Shown piece by piece: positions 1 to 11,914 of a stretch of DNA of 64,000 bases (position 1 is the stretch's first letter; every line of letters starts with the position of its first letter). A program made the position numbers and the translations under genes. Source of the DNA: Arenicola marina. Taxonomy: Eukaryota > Annelida > Polychaeta > Arenicolidae. Where the stretch lies: NCBI GenBank assembly GCA_964019135.1, contig OZ025263.1:33768133-33832132 (forward strand), written 5' to 3'. A model generated the notes under the pieces. It was not told the DNA's origin and did no database searches. It saw only the letters and a program-made list of their open reading frames with translations.

Positions 1-343
1 ATGTACTAAAATAAGCTCTTTATGCATATCAGAAAGGAGGGAGGGCGGCATTTAATCGGCCTAGCCTAAAAGGCACGCAGCGCAGTAATCTCATCAAATG
101 TATATATCACGTACTTTTTATAGTAATACTTGTGGAAACCCGAAAGTTAAAGTGTCCGGTTGGGACAAATAACTAAGTAGCTTTCACCAATTTGTCTGCT
201 GGTCGCCCAATTAATATTTTATTTGATTACAAGACATATTTGCAGGTTTTTGATCTAGATCTCATCATATAATAAGCATCACTTTTTATGAATGAGGCGT
301 TCGCACTACTGTTTTGCGAAAGACGTTTTGAGGTTTTCAACTT
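1..343. other. No gene seen; possible intron at left edge
   Basis: No coding pattern or repeat was recognised. If the minus-strand exon at 348-535 is real, this is the start of its first intron, which runs off the left edge. Confidence 0.3.
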
Positions 344-347
344 TTAC

Positions 348-535
348 AGTTCCTTAGCAATCTCCAGTCGAGATGGCTCGATGCGATACGTACGGCGGCA
401 GAACACATGCTCCGGTTGTCCGAATACCTCCACTTGTTCTTCTTCACCCTCACTATGATTAATTCCAAATAATCGTGCTGACATAGCTGCATCCCGATCG
501 ATGCGGAAGGACGGTGGCCCTCCTAAAGACGCCAT
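348..535 (-). CDS. Candidate first coding exon of an unidentified minus-strand gene
   Basis: On the minus strand an ATG at 535 follows an in-frame TAA and opens about 62 codons of balanced composition, with an acidic stretch (SEGEEEQVEV) and a C-terminal part reading VFCRRTYRIEPSRLEIAKEL. The frame meets a stop at once, but an acceptable splice donor (ACT|GTAAAA) lies just before it, so the exon would end at 348 in phase 2 and continue off the left edge. A perfect CRE palindrome about 50 bp upstream fits a promoter. I do not recognise the protein. It could also be a chance open frame, since 60-codon frames are common here; composition, upstream stop, donor and CRE together make it the best small frame in the left 20 kb. 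Confidence 0.33.
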
Positions 536-585
536 GCTTAAAAGTCGCGTTTACCGTATTGCGCAACGAAACCGGTTCATCTTGT

Positions 586-593
586 GACGTCAC
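586..593. promoter_or_regulatory. CRE palindrome TGACGTCA upstream of the left-edge exon
   Basis: A perfect TGACGTCA lies about 50 bp upstream of the minus-strand ATG at 535. This is the consensus site for CREB/ATF factors and is often found close to start sites. The motif occurs several other times in the window, so it is suggestive only. Confidence 0.3.
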
Positions 594-639
594 GAATCAA
601 TGAAAAACTTGCCCCTGTCTTTCTTCTACTTTTTTGGGT

Positions 640-2950
640 AGGTCTGTGATAAAATGGCTAATATTGTTAATATTGGTGGCGAATAAATTCAGTGCGTATG
701 GAATTTCCTTAATATGGTGCAAATGGATCAAATATATGCAAAGTAACATAGGACATAAGAGATGGACTTTAAGGAGGTTCCGGCATCACTGTGGCGCCAT
801 CTGGTGGACTATGCCGCTGCTATCTGGCGATAAGCTGGTACCGCCGCTCATACTCCTGCTTGTAAGTGAGCGAGCGAGCGAAGTTGGGCCGCGGAACCAC
901 GCTAATCTAGCGCGTCATCGTTCATTTCTTGTAGATGTAACAAAGTCGCGAAACTGATGCGCTGTAAAGGGAAATTGATAGGCAAACGTCCAAGCAAACT
1001 AAAGAACTTATTGGGATGTATAAATATATCTTTGAACGAACTGACAATAGAACGAAGCCGGCAAATTACATAGCGTTGACCACACAGGCACAGTAAATCA
1101 GTGGGAGAGGCGGTGGGGGGGGGGGGTGCGGGTGTAGGGATCCCCCACATCATCGTAGGCCTATATGCTTACACGTTTGGTTGCTTAAATGTTTTCATGT
1201 AAATTTGATAACACCAAGTATCTTATTCAATCTTGTGATTACTTGTCGTGTCTCTAGTTCAGCATGTTTCCCATTCCGACCCTCAGAATTACCGGCACAA
1301 TTTCCATGTTCAGAGTCATTTTACGAAAAAACGAGGTAAAAGACCCACATATTTTTTTCTCTTATTTGAACAAACAAGGAGCAAGCTTGTTACAGACAAT
1401 TTTTTATTAACTCTGTCTGAGCCGTTTTTTTTCTGTTGAATATTTCGTGTCGAAATTACAAAATTCTCCATTGACAGCCATAATAACATTAGATGTGACC
1501 CCCTACCTATTCAACGTCATTTTGACAGAAAAGTAGGTAGAAGACATATCTTTTTTATGTTATTTTATCGTTTTGGATACACATTACTATAAGTTGAAAA
1601 AATTGCAAGAAGTTTGTCTGAAAAAAATGTAATCTATGCATCTACCTTAACCAGACTGGAGCCATTATCTCAGTCGCTAGCAATGTGATGGTACACGTTT
1701 AGAATGAACGGCGGGCCATCCCCTCAGTCGGTGACACCGTAAGCTGTGTTTAAATAGCCTAACGCGGTACTTAACGATAGTCAAGTGCAGCCATTTTGAA
1801 GCGAGATATTAACATCGGAGTGATTATTAGGAGAAACATCCCCCCGTGGATGTCCGTGAGTAAGTGGGATATGGTTTCAACATCTTGAGGATCAGTCGGT
1901 AGCCGTTGGCTGTGGTTGAAGAGCGTCTTCTCAGTGCTCCGTGACACTCCGAGGCCGAGAACCATTAGCGCGACCCCGTTGCGACGGACATTCGCTAGGG
2001 GGCGCTGTGGTGAACGGAGGGGCATAATACGTCTTGTGTTGTGCGACATTTTTACCGGGCAAGGGGTGTGTGTGGGGGCGGGGGAGCGGGGGCCGTGGGG
2101 AGGGAGAGGGGGGAGGAACATAGCAAACAGTCAAATATGAAAGTTGTAAAACTGTTTTCTGCAAATTTGTCATATTTTTCGTGAACATTTCCCTGGCTGT
2201 ACCGGGCGTTTATACTCCTTCCAACACCAACAGACAAAACTCCCAAGTTTCGACACCCATGATCGAGTATAGGTCTTATATATACATTTCGTGTTTATTC
2301 CTCATTCACATAGACGTTTCATTAACTATCTTGATCTTGTAGTTACATTACCAATAACTATAAGTACGCAGTAAAGAATTCAATGCTTCATTCATTCTGT
2401 CAAAACAGTTATTTTGCAACACGAACCGGGTGCATGTTCACTGGGGCCTTTTTTACATCCTTTTATCTTAATGTATCAAAGCTTGCATCGTACGGTTTGC
2501 CCTATGTGTGCACAAAGCTGGCCGAAAACACCAATCTCCCACCTTATCAACTCATCCCAATTGCTCTAACCCCTCCCTCTCCCCTCCCCCCCCCCGCCCC
2601 CGCCTCGTACCTCACCTCATCGAAGGTTAAACATAGCAGCCGCCACCCTCCACTTGTCACCTGATAACCCCGCATGACCTTCGACCCTGGAAGGTCAAAC
2701 AGTCGGGAGCCGCACTCGACCGCTATCTCCCCATGACCAACGACTTCCTCTCGATGGACACTTGTCACGTGGTCGTATTATGGTGGGGGAGAGACGCAGA
2801 TGGGGGGTGGGGGGATTGAGGGGGATGTTACTGGAGTACGGCGATGACCGGTGTGTGTGTGTGTGGGGGGGGGGCGTTTTTTTCATACAATTCTTGCACA
2901 TACTTACCCTATGTGCTACTGGCGTTGATCGGTTGAATAAATAGATGGGT
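640..2950. other. Noncoding stretch with G/C homopolymers and a diverged duplication
   Basis: No supported gene. Positions about 1310-1435 and 1510-1635 look like two diverged copies of one A/T-rich segment, each with GTCATTTT followed by an AAAAGAC-like core. Homopolymer G or C runs occur near 1115, 2060-2115, 2575-2600 and 2865. TATGTGTGCACAAAGCTGGC (2499-2518) recurs in diverged form near 22788 and 32450, so it probably belongs to a dispersed repeat. Confidence 0.35.
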
Positions 2951-3004
2951 GCAGCTTGTTTTTGGCCATACTTCGGCCGTGATCGGAACCAGGATCTTCG
3001 GGTT

Positions 3005-3062
3005 AATAATAATAATAAGAAGGAGAAGAAGAAGAAGAAGAAGAACAGTATATATATATAAT
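3005..3062. repeat. Simple repeats (AAT)n, (AAG)n and (TA)n
   Basis: Short consecutive microsatellites: AAT units, then AGA/AAG units, then a TA run. They directly abut the 3' end of the minus-strand SINE copy that follows, where such tails are common. Confidence 0.8.
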
Positions 3063-3104
3063 AATATGAAATCGAGAGCGAGTTGACGTATAGCCATTCA
3101 AGTG

Positions 3105-3280
3105 AAGTTCATATTTCAGTTTTACTAGGACGCTTTAACCGAGATGTAGGTCATATCGCGACAATGGGAAAACATGTCAAGGTAGAGAGGAGCCATGTCT
3201 CCGGGAATAACATACTACTCTTTGCGAGGATTTTTATCCTGCACAAACATATTCCTGGGTAGAATTCGCAGCGCGGAACG
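3105..3280 (-). mobile_element. Diverged 3' part of the tRNA-derived SINE, minus strand
   Basis: Read on the minus strand this contains, in order, the landmarks of the SINE copies in semaphorin introns 3 and 6: a GCAGGATAAA block, a GACATGGCTCC block, a CATTG..CGATAT block and the terminal GGTTAAAGCGTCCT motif. The tRNA-like head is not recognisable. Sequence identity is partial, so the copy is old. Confidence 0.55.
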
Positions 3281-3439
3281 GCCACTTGGGCTGGCCTTAG
3301 TAGAGCACACTCGGCATTGGTCTAACGCGGTACCTGCTAAACGAGGTGACCCGCAAATCAAATGAAATACTTGCCTATAACCCCATGTCCCGTGGCATTC
3401 TATGTGCCTTGCAAAAGAGTACCGTCTCTGCACCACAAT

Positions 3440-5229
3440 GAATTTTGAACGCTCATGCTCACATATCTACACATGGTTTTGGTGAAATTGACGCACCTGC
3501 ACGTCTGCCAGGGGTGGAAGTCATTGAAAGTTCACGGTCTCCCCACTTGTTAACCCTGCACCCAATTCGACAGGTATTCCTTTATGTGGTTGCCAGAAAT
3601 CCCGGGTTCATTTCCATAGCGCCACTCACATCTATCAAAACCCTTTAACCCGTTGATGACTAGGTCAATCTCTGACGCGTCGGCAAGTGTGTATATAGTT
3701 CCCCCGTTAAGTAAAGACGGACGCCGTCGTCTGACCGCGCCGCCCGTCCCCTGGTGAGGAAGAACACGGTTCAGGAGGCTTCCGAGACCAGTCTGGGATA
3801 ATATAATAAGGCCACTGGCGGGAGGCTCAGATAGACCACAGGGTCGAGCAGTGCACAGTTCAAGGCTTCAAAGAAATTCTTGATAAAAGTACGTGACTCA
3901 CGGTATACTACCGCGAGGTGATGGGTGTATAGGAATGATGGCAGGGGGGGGGGGGGGGGGGGCAAGCGACGAGGAGTTTGGCGTTTGAGTTGGCATGCTT
4001 TAAGAGGGTTAAAGCCGATAATAATATCCGTTTATTCAATACAATTTAATTAATTAATTAATTTAATCAATAATTAATTAATAAACAGAAATGTCAGGAC
4101 ACACACGTATTTTTATTCACTTGCCTGGGAAACTAGTTAGGACCGGTTGGTCGCTGGAACTAACGCAACCCAAAGAGAGGCAATGTTTGACCTACTTACG
4201 CCACCAGCACCACCCAAAAATAAGCCATTTTGGTCCACTTTGCCACATGGTCGATATGACAAAAGGACCAATGTTCAAGTATATCTTTACAAAATCTTCC
4301 AGCGGAGGTCGGCCCTGTGTTCTAGTCAGCCCTGGTGTTGTCAGAGGATGAAGTGTTGGGATGAGTTGCTTAGTAGTAGGTATTACAACTGTCGTCCGTC
4401 CCTATCGTCCGGGCTTTTTGTTCAGGGGAAGAAACGCCATTTTTTCCTCGGAAATGAAACGAATTACACACTCTCCGTGCCGTCTCAGGGCGTGGTTAGT
4501 CCCCTATACCCCAATTGAGAAAGTCTTTACAATCCTGGTAAAACTGATTGTATGCTTTGGTATAATACACCACTACATGCCAAGTATATAGACCGTGGAA
4601 GATAGGTTCAGCGAATCTTAACGGACAAAATGGAAGGTTGCTACGGACAAATGAGCCCCTTGTACCTCTCACCGACTGACTTTTGTTAGAGAAATACAAA
4701 ACCTAAATTGTTTTGTGGATCGTCCTATTCAAGTGCAAACAATGTACCGCAACAAGCACTTCTTTATGACGTCACGGCGTCTCTGCGGGCAACCAGTACG
4801 GCGCACGTGACCGCTCCAGCCAACACCAGTGAAAACACAAAAACATACCTTGCATGTCGGCCAACTTTGGAACATCTACCTACGTGTATGTTGCGGTTTT
4901 TCTGCTGGTAAAGTGTCGGCTGTGGAGGTACCTTGACAAAGCTTGTCTTTGTATTGAGACTTTACCCGCCACTCGCCACGTGGCAACGATCCCGCCGCCT
5001 GCAACGCACGACGCGTTGGGGTATTGTGAGCGTACAATGGAATACAATAGAATGGACGTGAGCGAATGACAGCCCTAGGGATCGGGTTACATAAGGACCT
5101 GGCCCATTCATCTTCTCGCCATGGCCTTACACTTGTCGTCTCGGTGTGACATCCGTAACCACCATGTATGTTGGCGACGACACCAACGACATTTGTTTTT
5201 TTGCAATTGTAATTCTTATTTTTATGAAT
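3440..5229. other. Noncoding stretch without recognised genes
   Basis: No coding pattern beyond short chance frames. It holds a run of G near 3945-3961 and an A/T-rich patch of TTAA/TAAT repeats at about 4043-4085. Confidence 0.4.
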
Positions 5230-5231
5230 TA

Positions 5232-6283
5232 AGGCAAAGTGGGCTAATCTCGACCCCTTAAGACAAAAAAACGTCTATTTTCTTTAATAATGTGAAATTA
5301 ACTTATTTTTTGTTCAAACAATAAACCATGGTATTCAAATAATATGATTTTATAGAAAAAACGAAAACCTAGGTAGATTGTGGGGAGTGCTCATTTGCTG
5401 AAAGGCAGTGGGGGCCATGGTCGAACCTCGACCCCCGTGGTCTAACCTCGGCCCCCTGGGATAGGTGGGTGATTTAATCTGCATATCGTGATTCTTAGTG
5501 TGCGAAAGCAACAATATTAATTCACATACACTGTGCCTCTTATGCCCAACGATAGATTAAGCAATCCCTTGAAACTATATTTATTAGTCTTATTACACGG
5601 GTAGTCATAACGCAAAGTTAGAATACTTCATGGGCCATCACGCCAGGGGAATGCCATTTGAACAGCTGCGTTACGAAGCCAAAATAACTAATTTATGTTA
5701 CAACCCATTTAAATATTATTCAACGTCAGAATATGCGGAAGCAGGGCCGGACAGTTATTGTTGCATGTTATTGTGACCATCCACTGCTAAAACATGGTAT
5801 ATTTTTATAGCATATTGTTAGAAAATGACGTTAAATTAAAGAGGGGATCGAGGTTAGACCACGGTCGTGAAAAAGCTGGGGTAACCTCGATCTCTCACAA
5901 GGTCAAGGTCGATCTGGGGAAGAACTGTCATGATGTCACACATGTTGTAAACATCGTCTGCTGTCACTCTTTTTTATTTAATAAATTATCATCCTCAGTG
6001 TTAATCAGGCATACTGCTTGCTTTTGTAACTCATGTATCTCAACGTTTGAGATAAGCTGCAAAAGCATGTGTTAATGTAGGGTTGCATGACTTATTTAAT
6101 TCAAATTGGATACAAAATTACATATCTATAATCCAGCTTCTCTGTGTCTAGTTACCAGGGGCATCTCTAAGATTGTTATCGAAAAATCAAATCGGCGAAA
6201 AAATATGGATTGGTGACATCATCAATAAAAATAGCACATGGGGGTCGAGGTTACCCAAGGATCAAGATTAGCCCACTTTGCCT
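5232..6283. mobile_element. 1.05-kb nonautonomous inverted-repeat DNA element with TA target duplication
   Basis: The left end AGGCAAAGTGGGCTAATCT is repeated in inverted form at the right end with all 19 bases matching, and both ends are flanked by TA (5230-5231 and 6284-6285). Inside, a CTAACCTCGACCCC-like motif occurs twice near 5417-5460 and in inverted orientation near 5845-5910 and 6241-6256, giving subterminal repeats. No transposase frame is present; the longest internal frame is about 93 codons and shows no DDE-type pattern. TIRs plus a TA duplication are typical of Tc1/mariner-type MITEs, but the family is not proven. Confidence 0.8.
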
Positions 6284-6289
6284 TATCAG

Positions 6290-6683
6290 CAAAAAAAAAT
6301 TGAAAAAGGTGTGCAACAGTTGTTCTGTGCCGACGACACATCTATCAAGGGCTGTATAGTTCTAGTAATTTATAGTTCTTGAGAAAGTGAATGTGGCTAG
6401 GAGGGGTTGTAATGTCACCAGAACGCCTTCCCGTGCCTCAGTACAAGGAGCAGTAGCACTGTTTGACGCTCAATTCTTGCCCCTGCCGTGATGACTGAAT
6501 GATAAATGAATTCGGCCACATTCTTGCACCTAAAACTTTGTTCATTGTGACTGATACTGGGACATGCTTAATTCATATCGTCAATTAATTTTATTATTAT
6601 TAATTTTGATTTTATTTCCTTATTATCTTGAGCTTCCCATTTTAAATAGTCTTTAATTTATTTCCAATGAACGTCGTTATTTT
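6290..6683. other. Noncoding, nothing recognised
   Basis: A/T-rich unique-looking sequence between the TIR element and a SINE fragment. No gene signals seen. Confidence 0.4.
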
Positions 6684-6766
6684 GATTGTGAGTTCCTTCC
6701 CTCCCTGCTGACATTGACGAGATATGACCAAAATGGTTAAAGCGTCCTCAATATACGACCAACCAT
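6684..6766 (+). mobile_element. 3' fragment of the tRNA-derived SINE
   Basis: This matches the last about 80 bases of the SINE copy in semaphorin intron 3: pyrimidine block TTCCTTCCCTCCCT, then CATTGACG.GATAT, then GGTTAAAGCGTCCT.AATATAC and a CAACC end. The tRNA-like 5' half is absent. Confidence 0.6.
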
Positions 6767-6782
6767 CGATTCATTCAGTGTA

Positions 6783-6900
6783 CGAACCGCAGCGCCACCG
6801 GGCGAGCAAAATTGCGGATGTAGCGTAATACAAACGAACCACATCGCCACCTGGCGAGCATAATTGCGGATGTAGCGTAATACAAGACAAACGAACCACC
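6783..6900. repeat. Short tandem duplication, about 52-57 bp unit
   Basis: A unit containing CGAACC, CGCCACC and GCGGATGTAGCGTAATACAA occurs twice in a row (starts at about 6783 and 6835), followed by the beginning of a third copy at about 6892. Confidence 0.75.
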
Positions 6901-9700
6901 GCGACCTCTCGGCTGGCTTTGCCGAGGGCTGCGCTGTCAAGGTCACCATGTGATAATCAAGGTTAAGGGACGCAGTGAAAAGCGAACTCGATCCGTTCTT
7001 TGGGAATAGCCCCATGGCAACACGTCCTGAGACCGGAAATGGGAGCTTAGCGTCTAACCATATTAGTCGTGGGATTTTATTTTATGCGACATCGGCCCAC
7101 ATAAACACAGCCGCAAGCACATGGACGTCTCCCCTCTATCTAGCTGCGATATATGTACAAACTTGTCATGGACATTATCATAGTTGGAACTGTAATCGTC
7201 GACATCAACATGTTTTCTAAAGAGAGTCTGTATCTCACTTGGCAGCACACTCAGTTTCCCAGGACCCGAGATAAATTCGAATTTAGCTCTACGGAAGTCA
7301 ACGCTTGGCACAATTATCGTACGAAACCCATTATTGACCGATATCAGAATAGTAAAATCCTAACACCTTCGCCACAGCAGTTCCCGGAAGCTGTTTCCAC
7401 AAATCGTGTCTTCTTTTACGGTGCCTTAGTGGCTGCAACCGAAACAAAACTATCCCCCCCCCCCCGAGTTAATTAATAATTCTGCGCCGCGGTTTATTAG
7501 CTGTTGTCAGGAGAGAATTGTTCGGTAAATGCCGTTGGCAAATAACCAACAGATTGCGGGCGTCCTCTTTGGAAGTTTACCGCCGTAACAATTAACGGTC
7601 TACTGTGCGCTGCCTTTTTGCTCTCGGAGTCTGATCTCGTTCCCACGTGACTAAAAAACTGCGTGACGAGACCTCAAGTGTTGGCCGCTCGATAAATTTT
7701 GTTAGTTCTCTCGGTGAAGCGTTTGACGGGAGTGGTAGGAATCTAAGAGGGCTCCAGCGATGTAAGGCGCGTGGGTAGGGGGCTGCGAGGTGAGGAGGGG
7801 GGGGGGGCAGGGGGGAAGGGGGAGGGGTGACGATGGGAGTATACGGGTGCCAGGGTGCCAGGGTGACGGGGTTGGCGGTGTGGGGGGGGGGGAGGGGCGT
7901 GAAGGGCCATCCGCAGTGCTCACATAATAATCCGTGGGCGTGGCGGATGAGGCTGAGGGTTGGGGAGGCAGGGGGCGGGGGCGGGGAGGGGGGGGGGGGC
8001 GCTGTTGGATGCTTAGAAAGGGGTACTGGACGGCGGATTGGAGGGAAGATGGAGTAGCATGACGGCGTTGGGCAGCCGGGCATCTGGAGGCTGCAGAATT
8101 GGGATGAGGATGGGGGGAGGGGGTGGAGAGATGAAGATGGGGACGCTGGCGGTTCTCAGGTAGGGAGAGGGGCAGTGTGTGCTGGTGAAGCAAGGAGGAG
8201 GGGGGGGGGGGTACAAGACCCAGACAATATCCTGTACCGGTTTCTATCCACACTGTACGGGTAAGGACTAAAATGCGAGGGGATCATATGGATGCATGGC
8301 GTTTTAAACCACCCCTGTGTTCACATATGATGGGTAAACGGGGCCTAGGAACCCCCTCCCTCCCCCCACGCTCCCCCACGAGGGGAAGCTGAGATGAGCG
8401 ATACGTGAGACATTCCCCAGATCCAGATGCCGCCCATGAGCGATGATCGAATTCGATGCCGGCGCCCAGAGCGTCACGCCGCCTGTTGCCAAGCTACGGA
8501 ACCATTTTAGTAAGGCGATGAGAGACAGTTGGCCAGTTGATGGTGAACTGGAGAGCTCCTCTGGAAGACAGGGCATTGGGCAAGGAGGTACAAGGAGCGG
8601 GGAGAGCCGGGACGGAGGGAGGTGCAGGAGTAACTGCCGGGATGGAGAGAGACAGAGGGGTGAGAGGTGAAAGGACGAGGGGGGATGGGTGAGGGGTGAA
8701 AGGAGTTGGCGGGAGGGGTGAGGGGTGAAAGGATGGGGAGGGAGGGGGAAGAGGGGGGTACCTAATTAGGTTTGCCACCGTCTTGTTTTAGACCAATTGT
8801 CCGGCGATTGTGAATTTGCTTTCGCAGAGTGACCGCAGGTCGGTTGGCTGGCGTGCGTGAAGTGTCTGCTAATGAGCTGTCTGTCACCCAAGCGGTGAGT
8901 GACAGCCGAGGTGTCCCGTGCCGGCGACCCTTGCATCCCCCCCCCCCTCCTCTCCACCTCTCCCTCCCCCCACCATCACCACCCACTGTTTCAGCCCTCA
9001 CCATACCCACTCCAGCCCTCACCCCGTCATCCAGCCCCTTGTATTGGCGTTGCTGGCAGGGCCTATAACACTCCAGATAGGACCCCCTCCCCAAGTGTGA
9101 TCGGCTGGCTGTTGCGAGGCACTACTACTACCCCAGCGCGGCTGAGCAGAAGACGACAAATGGCGTGGGGGGTGGATGCGGCGGAGGGGGAAGGGGTGGG
9201 GGTAAAGATGGCAGGGCGGCGTTGCGTGGGATGTGAATGGGGAGGGGGTAAACAGGGCGGGGAGGCGGTGGGTGGGACGGGGATGGGCAGGGGGTATTCT
9301 CAGACCACAGGGGGGTGGTAGTTGTCAATGGTAACCACGTGCGAGATCTTGAAACGGGCGACGCTGGAGGAATACCTGATGTCCTCCAATTGGCCCTTAA
9401 TCATGGGCCACTTAGCAACGAGTCCCTCTCCTGTTTGTTCTATGCGTCTGTTTGCGGGATACAAATGTTTTCTCGTCTGCTCTCTCTCTCTCTCCCTGTC
9501 TGTCACCCTTGGTAGTCACCCCGGAACCCCCTCGCCCTGGCGGCTAGCGGCGGTAGAGCTCGGCGGGGGGTCCGTAAGTCACGGATTCCAATTTCTCTCC
9601 GGTACCTGGGAGTGAAGTCTGCTTCGCACCTAATCAATCTCATTGTTCTTGTTGCGTTGCGTTTATAAATTAGCCGAACAGTCTCCGTCTGTATTTGCCG
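6901..9700. other. Noncoding block with long G- or C-rich low-complexity tracts
   Basis: No supported gene. Strand-biased G-rich tracts lie at about 7755-8220, 8560-8760 and 9160-9320, and C-rich tracts at about 8935-9055. Proline-rich open frames on the opposite strand are composition artefacts. A CT microsatellite sits at about 9478-9500. Confidence 0.5.
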
Positions 9701-9955
9701 ATATACTATTCTCTGCATTTAACCCTGCATATCGCTCTGTATTCCTTTGTATCATCCCTGTATCCTCCAAAATTACCCTGTATTTCTCTGTATTTTCCCC
9801 TTCATTTCCCCATATTTCTCTGTATTTCCCACTATAAATTTCCCTATATTTATCTATGTGTTTCTCTTTGTATTTATATCTGTATTTCCCCCTGTATTTC
9901 CCTACATGTCTCTGTATTTCTCTCTGTGTTTCTCTCTGCATTTCCCCCAATATAC
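9700..9955. repeat. Degenerate pyrimidine-rich minisatellite around CTGTATTTCCC
   Basis: Repeated blocks such as CTGTATTTCTCTGTATTT and CCCTGTATTTC recur at irregular spacing. Open frames on both strands (YKEKY/YFSLYF-like) are products of the repeat. Confidence 0.7.
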
Positions 9956-10860
9956 TGCCGCTGCACCCTCCCTACAACCCCCCCCCCCCCCTGTATTCCT
10001 ACCACTCTCGCCCCTGTTCTTTGTGATGAAGTCGCGTTCACCTCAATGTCCTGACTAGTGACATATAATACCTGTATATATACAATTATATGCAATTTTA
10101 AAGAGTCTGTGCAGCTGTTGTTTTCAATGTATAAATCTGCGAGATGCTAAAACCACAAATCATGCCAGGTTTGACACCTATGGCTTAAACACGTCTTGTT
10201 GGCAACCAATCCGAATGTATTTGAAACGGGTACTTTACCTTTCTTTTGGTGGCAGAGGCCGTGTAAATGTTTCTCCGCTGTTCGGTTTTTTCTGCCAAGG
10301 CACAATAGGTGTATGATTTAGGGTGACACAACACGTGCTAGGCGTGGTATCGTCAATCATTATGATGTACTACTGCGTGTAATTAAAGGGGTTCAAGTTG
10401 GCAGCGTCGAGATGCTGCACGGGTCTATGAGCAGGATTCACAGCGCCGTCTACAACAAAGACTGAACGCCTGTTAAAAAAGTCCGCCGCACGAGGGCGCT
10501 TCGCTAGCTACGCTAACACCACTGCCTGCCGGAGTCTGAAACAAAAATGTCAAGAGTGTTAAGTAAAATATGGCAAGCCATTGGTATAATAATTCATGAA
10601 AACGTTTTTTTGTTGCCAGGCCCTTCTAGTATATTTCTGGGTGCGAAAGTAGGTTAATCGATCTACTGTCTCTCGCGTTTCTCTGTTTCTTGGCGCTCCA
10701 GCTATATTCATTGACGAACCTAGGTTTCAGAGATTTATTGTAGAACGGTTTGCAATACTTATCTCCTGGCGTACGACTAGCGTAGCAAAACAAGTAGAGA
10801 ATGGAAGGCGTCTTCGTCTGGTTGTGCGCCGTGTATCGGGGGTCGCAGGAAGTGAAAAGG
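9956..10860. other. Noncoding, nothing recognised
   Basis: Unique-looking sequence with one C-run near 9979-9990 and no coding or repeat pattern recognised. Confidence 0.4.
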
Positions 10861-11336
10861 ATGTTTCGTACTGCGACGTTTCGTGCTGAGACCTTTCGTA
10901 CCCGCGACGTTTCGTACTGAGACATTTCGTCCTGGCACGTTTCGTAATGAGGCGTTTCGTAATAAGACGTTTCGTACTAGGACGTTTCGTACTGGGACGT
11001 TTTGTACTGCGACGTTTCGTACTGCGACGTTTCGTGCTGAGACGCTTCGTACCCGCGACGTTTCGTACGGAGACATTTCGTCCTGGCACGTTTCGTAATG
11101 AGACGTTTCGTAATGAGACGTTTCGTACTGGGACGTTTCGTACTGGGACGTTTCGTACTGGGACGTTTCGTAATGAGACGTTTCGTAATGAGACGTTTCG
11201 TGCTGAGACGCTTCGTACCCGCGACGTTTCGTACGGAGACATTTCGTCCTGGCACGTTTCGTAATGAGACGTTTCGTACTGGGACGTTTCGTACTGGGAC
11301 GTTTCGACCCGTGACGGTTCAGTGAGGTACGATTCG
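10861..11336. repeat. 15-bp minisatellite (GACGTTTCGTACTGG-like) with higher-order structure
   Basis: About 31 units of 15 bp related to GACGTTTCGTACTGG. Variants with CCCGC, GGAGACATTTC and CCTGGCAC follow each other in the same order near 10900, 11050 and 11215, so a composite block of about ten units is itself repeated. Because 15 is divisible by three, long frames of RNVSVRN or FRTGTFRT type appear on both strands; they are not genes. Confidence 0.92.
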
Positions 11337-11527
11337 GCCTGATACAGGTCTGCCATGGAATCATGTTGCTATAACTGTGGTGTTCATTCCGTTACGGCCC
11401 TTGATTGGCGAGTGTCGCCCCTCTCCTCCCCAGTCCAAAACTCCTGCGCTGGTATCCTTCTTGGCAAAGAGTTCCCTTCTTCCTCCAAATGACGCGATGT
11501 GACCGGAACTGGTTAAGCCTGAATATC

Positions 11528-11914
11528 TAACCAACCTGCCCTGTTAGCCCAGACTGGATCATGCCGCCAGTAACCAACCTGCCCTGTTAGCCCAGACTGG
11601 ATCATGCCGCCAGTAACCAACCTGCCCTGTTAGCCCAGACTGGATCATGCCACCAGTAACCAACCTGCCCTGTTAGCCCAGACTGGATCATGCCGCCAGT
11701 AACCAACCTGCCCTGTTAGCCCAGACTGGATCATGCCGCCAGTAACCAACCTGCCCTGTTAGCCCAGACTGGATCATGCCGCCAGTAACCAACCTGCCCT
11801 GTTAGCCCAGACTGGATCATGCCGCCAGTAACCAACCTGCCCTGTTAGCCCAGACTGGATCATGCCGCCAGTAACCAACCTGCCCTGTTAGCCCAGACTG
11901 GATCATCCCGCCAG
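11528..11914. repeat. Nine near-identical 43-bp tandem repeats
   Basis: Nine copies of a 43-bp unit starting TAACCAACCTGCCCTGTTAG and ending ATGCCGCCAG. Only isolated base changes separate the copies, such as CCACCAG in copy 3 and ATCCCGCCAG in copy 9, so the expansion is recent. There are no spacers. Confidence 0.95.

Noticed and set aside
7592-8253. Proline-rich minus-strand frames of 163 and 183 codons
   Set aside because: Opposite strand of a G-rich tract; no domain, splice or promoter support.
10727-11364. Arg-rich frames on both strands
   Set aside because: Translation of a 15-bp tandem repeat, whose length keeps all frames in register.
11528-11914. CRISPR-like direct repeats
   Set aside because: Units are contiguous without spacers and the DNA is animal; it is a minisatellite.
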